In this document: piece by piece, positions 6,338-9,754 of the stretch
Numbering within the stretch: position 1 is the stretch's first letter
Layout: every line of letters starts with the position of its first letter
Source of the DNA: Pedococcus sp.
GTDB lineage: Bacteria; Actinomycetota; Actinomycetes; Actinomycetales; Dermatophilaceae
Length of the DNA stretch: 9,754 nucleotides
Assembly (NCBI GenBank): GCA_025936615.1
Contig: JAICSZ010000049.1
Span: 1 to 9,754, forward strand
Reading direction: 5' to 3'
The notes under the pieces: model-generated
Seen by the model: only the letters and a program-made list of their open reading frames with translations
What the model was told of the DNA's origin: nothing
Database searches by the model: none
Made by a program: the position numbers and the translations under genes

Positions 6338-6805
6338 ATGAGAACTGCATACCGGTGGCTCGCAGCCATCATCGCTGTGGAGGTCGCCGTGCAGGCGGCC
6401 GCGATCGCCTTCGCAATCTTCGGCATGAGCAAGTGGATCGAGGACGGTGGCGTCCTCAACAAGCAGGTCATGGAGAGCGACCAGAGCGCCGGCTTCAGTG
6501 GCGAGGCGGGCTTCATGATCCACGGCATCAACGGCCAGATGATCATCCCCCTGCTCGCGATCATCCTGCTCGTCGTGTCCTTCTTCGCGAAGGTCCCTGG
6601 CGGGGTGAAGTGGGCCGGCTACGTGCTGCTCGCCGTCGTCGTGCAGGTGATGCTCGGCATGTTCGCGCACGGGGTGCCGGGGCTGGGTGCCCTGCACGGG
6701 CTCAACGCGCTCATCCTCTTCACCGTCGCGGTCGTCGCGTCGCGCAGGGCCAAGGCAGCCGCCTCGTCCCAGGCAGAGCCGCAGGCTGAGGCGGCACGCG
6801 TCTGA
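6338..6805 (+). CDS. Small four-helix membrane protein, DUF6220-like
   Basis: From the ATG at 6338 this encodes 155 residues with four predicted membrane helices (about residues 7-29, 63-83, 89-109 and 117-135) and a charged, Ala-rich cytoplasmic tail. Conserved-looking histidines sit at the head of helix 2 (IHGING, His62), after helix 3 (FAHGVPG, His111) and at the head of helix 4 (ALHGLNAL, His120). This pattern recalls small actinobacterial membrane proteins of the DUF6220 kind and, loosely, cytochrome b561-like helices where paired His bind heme. Heme binding is only a guess. The start is set by the strong ribosome binding site and by helix 1 beginning almost at once. A GTG at 6263 with GGAGGG 9 bases before it could give a form 25 residues longer. 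The multicopper oxidase gene begins 17 bases after the stop, so the two probably share a transcript. Confidence 0.72.
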   Translation: MRTAYRWLAAIIAVEVAVQAAAIAFAIFGMSKWIEDGGVLNKQVMESDQSAGFSGEAGFMIHGINGQMIIPLLAIILLVVSFFAKVPGGVKWAGYVLLAVVVQVMLGMFAHGVPGLGALHGLNALILFTVAVVASRRAKAAASSQAEPQAEAARV

Positions 6806-6822
6806 CCCTGGGCCCGAAGCCG

Positions 6823-8376
6823 TTGCCGCCGCGTCCGGACCGCCCACGTGGGTCCGGGCGCTGGCGGCTGGCCGCTGCCCTCGTCGCGGCCGTGCTCGTC
6901 CTGGTGCCACTCGGCTGGTACTGGCAAGCCAGCAGGCTGCCGTCGACCTACTCCGTCATGGACATGGGCTACCTCGACTTCGGTGGCGGCGCCGGGTCCG
7001 GAGCCCGGGCCGGCGCCCCACACCACGAGGTCGGCCAGGTGCCACCGTCCGCCTCGCAGCACCAGCGTGGGGCGAGCAACGGTCCGACCGTGAGCGTCGC
7101 CGCGCTTCGGCCCGAGCCCAGCCGAGCCGCCGACGTGAAGGTGGACCTGGTCGCGCACCAGGGGCAGGTGACCCTCGCGGACGGCCGCCGGATCACGGGC
7201 TTCACCCTGAACGGCACCTCCCCGGGTCCCACCATCGAGGCCACCGAGGGCCAGCTGGTCCAGGTCACCGTGCGCAACGACAACGTGGCCGAGGGCATTA
7301 CCCTGCACTGGCACGGGCTGGACGTGCCCAACGGTGAGGACGGCGTCGCCGGCGTCACCCAGGACGCCGTGCTCCCCGGCCACACGTTCACGTACCGGTT
7401 CGTCGCCGACGTGGCCGGCACGTACTGGTACCACTCGCACCAGGTCTCGCACGAGCAGGTCGTCGGTGGCCTGTTCGGCGCCCTGGTGATCCACCCCGCC
7501 ACCCCGGCGCCGGGAGTGCTCGACGCGCTCGCCGTGTCGCACGTCTACAACGGCCGCAGCACCGTCAACGGACGAGCGGGCGACGTGGCGCAGGTCGCCC
7601 GGCCCGGGCAGTCGGTGCGCGTTCGCGTGGTGAACACCGACAACGGTCCCAGCGAGGTGTGGAGCAGCGCCCCCTACCGGCTCGTGGCCGTCGACGCGCG
7701 CGACCTCCACGAGCCGGGGCAGGTGAGCGGCCAGTCCGTGACGGTCACGGCGGGGGGCCGGGCGGACCTCGAGGTCATCGTGCCCGAGGACGGCACCGGC
7801 GTGCGGGTCGTCATCGGCGGCGGCTCCTCGCTCGTGCTCGGACCGGTGGGTGCCACGGCGCCGAGACCTCCACAGCCACAGCATCAGCTGGACCTGCTGG
7901 CTTACGGCACGCCGTCGCCCGTCGGCTTCGACACCAGCCACCCGGACCGCTCGTTCGACTACTCCATCGGCCGGCGCCCGGGCTTCGTCAACGGGAAGCC
8001 GGGGCTGTGGTGGTCGGTCAACGGCCACCTGCTGCCGAACCTGCCGATGTTCGTGGTCAGCGAGGGGGACGTCGTCAAGGTCACGATCAGCAACCACAGC
8101 GGCGACGTCCACCCGATGCACCTCCACGGCCACCACGCGGTGGTCCTGAGCCGCGACGGCAAGCCCGCGACCGGCAGCCCGTGGTGGGTCGACTCGCTCA
8201 ACGTCCGCGACGGCGAGACGTACGTCGTGGAGTTCCTCGCCGACAACCCCGGCATCTGGATGGACCACTGCCACAACCTCAAGCACGCGAGCCAGGGGCT
8301 GGTCACCCACTTGATGTACGAAGGGGTCACCGAGCCGTTCCGGGTCGGCGGCAAGGCGGGCAACGAGCCCGAGTAG
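6823..8376 (+). CDS. Membrane-anchored three-domain multicopper oxidase
   Basis: This 517-residue protein starts at TTG; the frame closes upstream at 6787-6789, and CTG 6808 is the only other nearby candidate. One hydrophobic helix at residues 16-33 acts as signal anchor or signal peptide. It lacks a twin-arginine motif, unlike many multicopper oxidases. A His/Gly/Ala-rich linker precedes the cupredoxin domains. All copper motifs are present: HWHG (His162, His164), YHSH (His204, His206), HPMHLHGHH (His430, His433, His435) and HCHNLKH (His482, Cys483, His484, His488). The residue at the axial type 1 position is Leu493, not Met, usually linked to a higher redox potential. Such enzymes oxidise phenols or metal ions, such as Cu(I), and reduce oxygen to water outside the membrane. 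No Met-rich insert of CueO type is obvious. Substrate unknown. Confidence 0.92.
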   Translation: MPPRPDRPRGSGRWRLAAALVAAVLVLVPLGWYWQASRLPSTYSVMDMGYLDFGGGAGSGARAGAPHHEVGQVPPSASQHQRGASNGPTVSVAALRPEPSRAADVKVDLVAHQGQVTLADGRRITGFTLNGTSPGPTIEATEGQLVQVTVRNDNVAEGITLHWHGLDVPNGEDGVAGVTQDAVLPGHTFTYRFVADVAGTYWYHSHQVSHEQVVGGLFGALVIHPATPAPGVLDALAVSHVYNGRSTVNGRAGDVAQVARPGQSVRVRVVNTDNGPSEVWSSAPYRLVAVDARDLHEPGQVSGQSVTVTAGGRADLEVIVPEDGTGVRVVIGGGSSLVLGPVGATAPRPPQPQHQLDLLAYGTPSPVGFDTSHPDRSFDYSIGRRPGFVNGKPGLWWSVNGHLLPNLPMFVVSEGDVVKVTISNHSGDVHPMHLHGHHAVVLSRDGKPATGSPWWVDSLNVRDGETYVVEFLADNPGIWMDHCHNLKHASQGLVTHLMYEGVTEPFRVGGKAGNEPE

Positions 8377-8384
8377 CAGCGGGC

Positions 8385-8390
8385 GACAAT
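8385..8390 (+). promoter_or_regulatory. Possible -10 element of the SRPBCC gene (leaderless)
   Basis: GACAAT stands exactly 6 bases before the GTG at 8397, with no ribosome binding site between. The identical hexamer and spacing recur before the MFS gene. No -35 could be recognised. Confidence 0.45.
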
Positions 8391-8396
8391 GGGTCG

Positions 8397-8876
8397 GTGC
8401 CGACCTTCGAGTTCCACCACGTGTGGGCGCTCGACGCGCCCGCGGCCCGCGTGTTCGACGCCCTCGCCGACGTGGAGCGGTATGCCGCATGGTGGCCACA
8501 GGTGCGCACCGTCCAGCGGATCGACGAGCACTCCGGGCGCACCGCGGTGCGCAGCTTCCTGCCCTACACCCTCGACCTCGTGCTGCGCCGCGAGGTCGAG
8601 GACGAGGCGAGCAGGGCGCTGCGTGTGGCCGTCTCGGGGGACCTCGAGGGCTGGTGCCAGTGGCAGGTGGAACCGGCCACGGACCACGACGGCGGCACCG
8701 TTGCCACGTTCGACCAGGTCGCCCTCGTCACCCCTGCGCTGCTGGCCCGCACCGCCCGACTGACCGCCCCCCTCCTGCGAGCCAACCACGCATGGATGAT
8801 GCGCTCGGGCCGAGCCGGCCTCGCGGCATACCTGCGTGCGACACGCGGCCCGGGCCGCGCGACAATCTCCGGGTGA
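8397..8876 (+). CDS. SRPBCC (START/Bet v1-fold) family protein
   Basis: This 159-residue protein starts at GTG. The opening TFEFHHVWALDAPAARVFDALADVERYAAWWPQV (residues 3-36) is the standard SRPBCC beginning: a beta strand, then a helix with VFxxLxDxxxYxxWWP. Then follow the beta strands of the sheet (47-116) and a long C-terminal helix (ARTARLTAPLLRANHAWMMRSGRAGLAAYLRA, 117-148) that would line the ligand cavity. Proteins of this fold bind or act on hydrophobic ligands, and family names such as polyketide cyclase are generic. There is no signal peptide. The gene starts 20 bases after the oxidase stop and overlaps the transporter start as GTGA. The start was chosen from the domain boundary and the GACAAT element 6 bases upstream. 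The ligand cannot be told from the sequence. Confidence 0.85.
   Translation: MPTFEFHHVWALDAPAARVFDALADVERYAAWWPQVRTVQRIDEHSGRTAVRSFLPYTLDLVLRREVEDEASRALRVAVSGDLEGWCQWQVEPATDHDGGTVATFDQVALVTPALLARTARLTAPLLRANHAWMMRSGRAGLAAYLRATRGPGRATISG
8838..8866 (+). promoter_or_regulatory. Putative leaderless promoter of the MFS gene with a 16-bp palindrome in the spacer
   Basis: A possible -35 GCGACA (8838-8843, sharing GACA with TTGACA) and -10 GACAAT (8861-8866) are 17 bases apart. The -10 lies 6 bases before the GTG at 8873. The spacer is almost wholly the perfect palindrome CGCGGCCCGGGCCGCG (8844-8859). A dimeric repressor or MerR-type activator bound there would control the promoter directly. The element lies inside the end of the SRPBCC gene. 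The arrangement is seen; the function is inferred. Confidence 0.45.
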
Positions 8877-9754
8877 CTCGCCCCGAACCCGCCCCGACAC
8901 TGGGCGGGCGCCGGGCCCGGGTGGTCTACTCGGCCGCGGTCTCGATCTACGTGCTGGCGGTCTTCCACCGCAGCTCGCTCGGAGTCGCCGGACTGCTCGC
9001 CGCCGAGCGCTTCCACATCGAGGCGACGCAGCTGTCGGTGTTCACCATGGTCCAGCTGCTCGTCTACGCGGCGATGCAGATCCCGGTGGGTGCGCTGCTC
9101 GACCGGTTCGGACCGAAGCGGCTGATCATCACCGGTGGGCTGCTGATGACGGTGGCCCAGTTCGCGTTCGCGTTCTCGCAGGACTTCGCCGGCGGCATCC
9201 TGGCCCGGGTCGTGCTGGGCATCGGCGACTCGATGATCTTCACCCCGCTGCTGCGGATCGTGGCGCTGTGGTTCCCGCCGGTGCGGATCCCGATCGTGAC
9301 GCAGGTGACCGGCATGCTCGGCCAGCTCGGCGCCCTCGTGGCGGCCTCGCCGCTGGTCTACGCCCTGCACCAGTGGGGCTGGACCCCCTCGTTCGCGACG
9401 GCGGCCCTCTTCGGGGTGGTCCTTGCCGCCGTCGTGTGGGCGGTCGTGAAGGACTCGCCGTACCCGGACCGTGAGCTCGACCAGATCAAGGTGCGTGCGC
9501 TGGCCCGCGCCGTGCGTGCCGCCTGGCGGACGGACGGCACGCGGCTCGGGCTCTGGTCGCACTTCTCGGCACAGTTCGGGGCGACCGTGTTCGCGCTGCT
9601 CTGGGGCTTTCCCTTCCTCGTTGCGGGAGAAGGGCTCTCGCCCCGGACGGCAGGAATCCTGCTCATGCTGATGACCTTCACGACAGTGGTCGCGAGCCCA
9701 CTGATCGGCGGCTTCGTCACCAAGTACCCGTTCTCGCGCTCCACCCTCATCCTC
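8873..9754 (+). CDS. MFS transporter, N-terminal 294 residues (cut by window end)
   Basis: Translation from the GTG at 8873 stays open to the last base. The protein starts with a short charged cytoplasmic tail, then helix 1 (about residues 16-40). The loop between helices 2 and 3 carries MFS motif A, GALLDRFGPKR (73-83). Further hydrophobic helices cover about 84-103, 108-133, 139-163 and 172-193. After a charged central loop (194-225), the second half begins with helices at about 228-252 and 260-283. This matches a 12-helix major facilitator with roughly the last four or five helices missing. It would move a small solute across the membrane using a proton gradient; the substrate is unknown. 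The start overlaps the SRPBCC stop as GTGA, which suggests coupling, yet a separate leaderless promoter is also possible. Truncation is due to the window edge. Confidence 0.88.
   Translation, partial: MTRPEPAPTLGGRRARVVYSAAVSIYVLAVFHRSSLGVAGLLAAERFHIEATQLSVFTMVQLLVYAAMQIPVGALLDRFGPKRLIITGGLLMTVAQFAFAFSQDFAGGILARVVLGIGDSMIFTPLLRIVALWFPPVRIPIVTQVTGMLGQLGALVAASPLVYALHQWGWTPSFATAALFGVVLAAVVWAVVKDSPYPDRELDQIKVRALARAVRAAWRTDGTRLGLWSHFSAQFGATVFALLWGFPFLVAGEGLSPRTAGILLMLMTFTTVVASPLIGGFVTKYPFSRSTLIL

Noticed and set aside
6619..8499. A 626-codon open frame antisense to the multicopper oxidase gene
   Set aside because: Low-complexity Arg/His/Asp/Val-rich translation without motifs. The sense frame has all copper ligands.
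1..9754. CRISPR array, tRNA/rRNA genes, insertion sequence or prophage parts
   Set aside because: No regularly spaced repeats, no tRNA-like cloverleaf, no transposase or integrase motifs and no target-site duplications were seen.

Overview
The window is very GC-rich (roughly 70% by eye), gene-dense and has short gaps. Gene content points to a high-GC Gram-positive actinobacterium: a roadblock/DUF742/GTPase 'conservon', an F420-type luciferase-like oxidoreductase, and several apparently leaderless GTG/ATG starts. The protein flavour suggests Micrococcales, possibly Intrasporangiaceae-like (inference, not tested).

Layout. (1) 1-1837, + strand: the 3' end of a sensor histidine kinase (CvnA type), then roadblock/LC7 (CvnB), DUF742 (CvnC) and a small ATP/GTP-binding protein (CvnD), overlapping or nearly abutting. 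This is a membrane-associated G-protein-like signalling operon. (2) 1872-3815, +: a complete S9 (prolyl-oligopeptidase type) peptidase. It converges, with a 4-bp gap, on (3) 6140-3820, minus strand: an epoxide-hydrolase-type alpha/beta hydrolase, then a fused protein whose N-terminus looks like the polynucleotide 5'-kinase domain of Pnkp and whose C-terminus is a full-length F420-dependent LLM-class oxidoreductase. The fused gene appears to start at CTG within a CTGA overlap with the hydrolase stop. (4) 6141-6337: a divergent intergenic region rich in inverted repeats. (5) 6338-8376, +: a four-helix membrane protein (DUF6220-like) followed after 17 bp by a membrane-anchored multicopper oxidase. 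(6) 8397-9754, +: an SRPBCC-fold protein and an MFS transporter cut by the window end, overlapping as GTGA.

How they fit together. The conservon genes probably act as one complex. The hydrolase and the kinase-oxidoreductase are translationally coupled on the minus strand, and their common purpose is unknown. The membrane protein and the multicopper oxidase look co-transcribed and would both act at the cell surface. The SRPBCC and MFS starts share the arrangement GACAAT-N6-GTG, which looks like an extended family of leaderless promoters. The MFS promoter also carries a perfect 16-bp palindrome exactly between its putative -35 and -10.

Most unusual items: the Pnkp-like kinase/F420-oxidoreductase fusion with its CTG start, the palindrome inside the MFS promoter, the inverted-repeat cluster ahead of the membrane protein gene, and an excess of the octamer GGCATACC (either strand) at Ala-Tyr/Tyr-Ala codon junctions.
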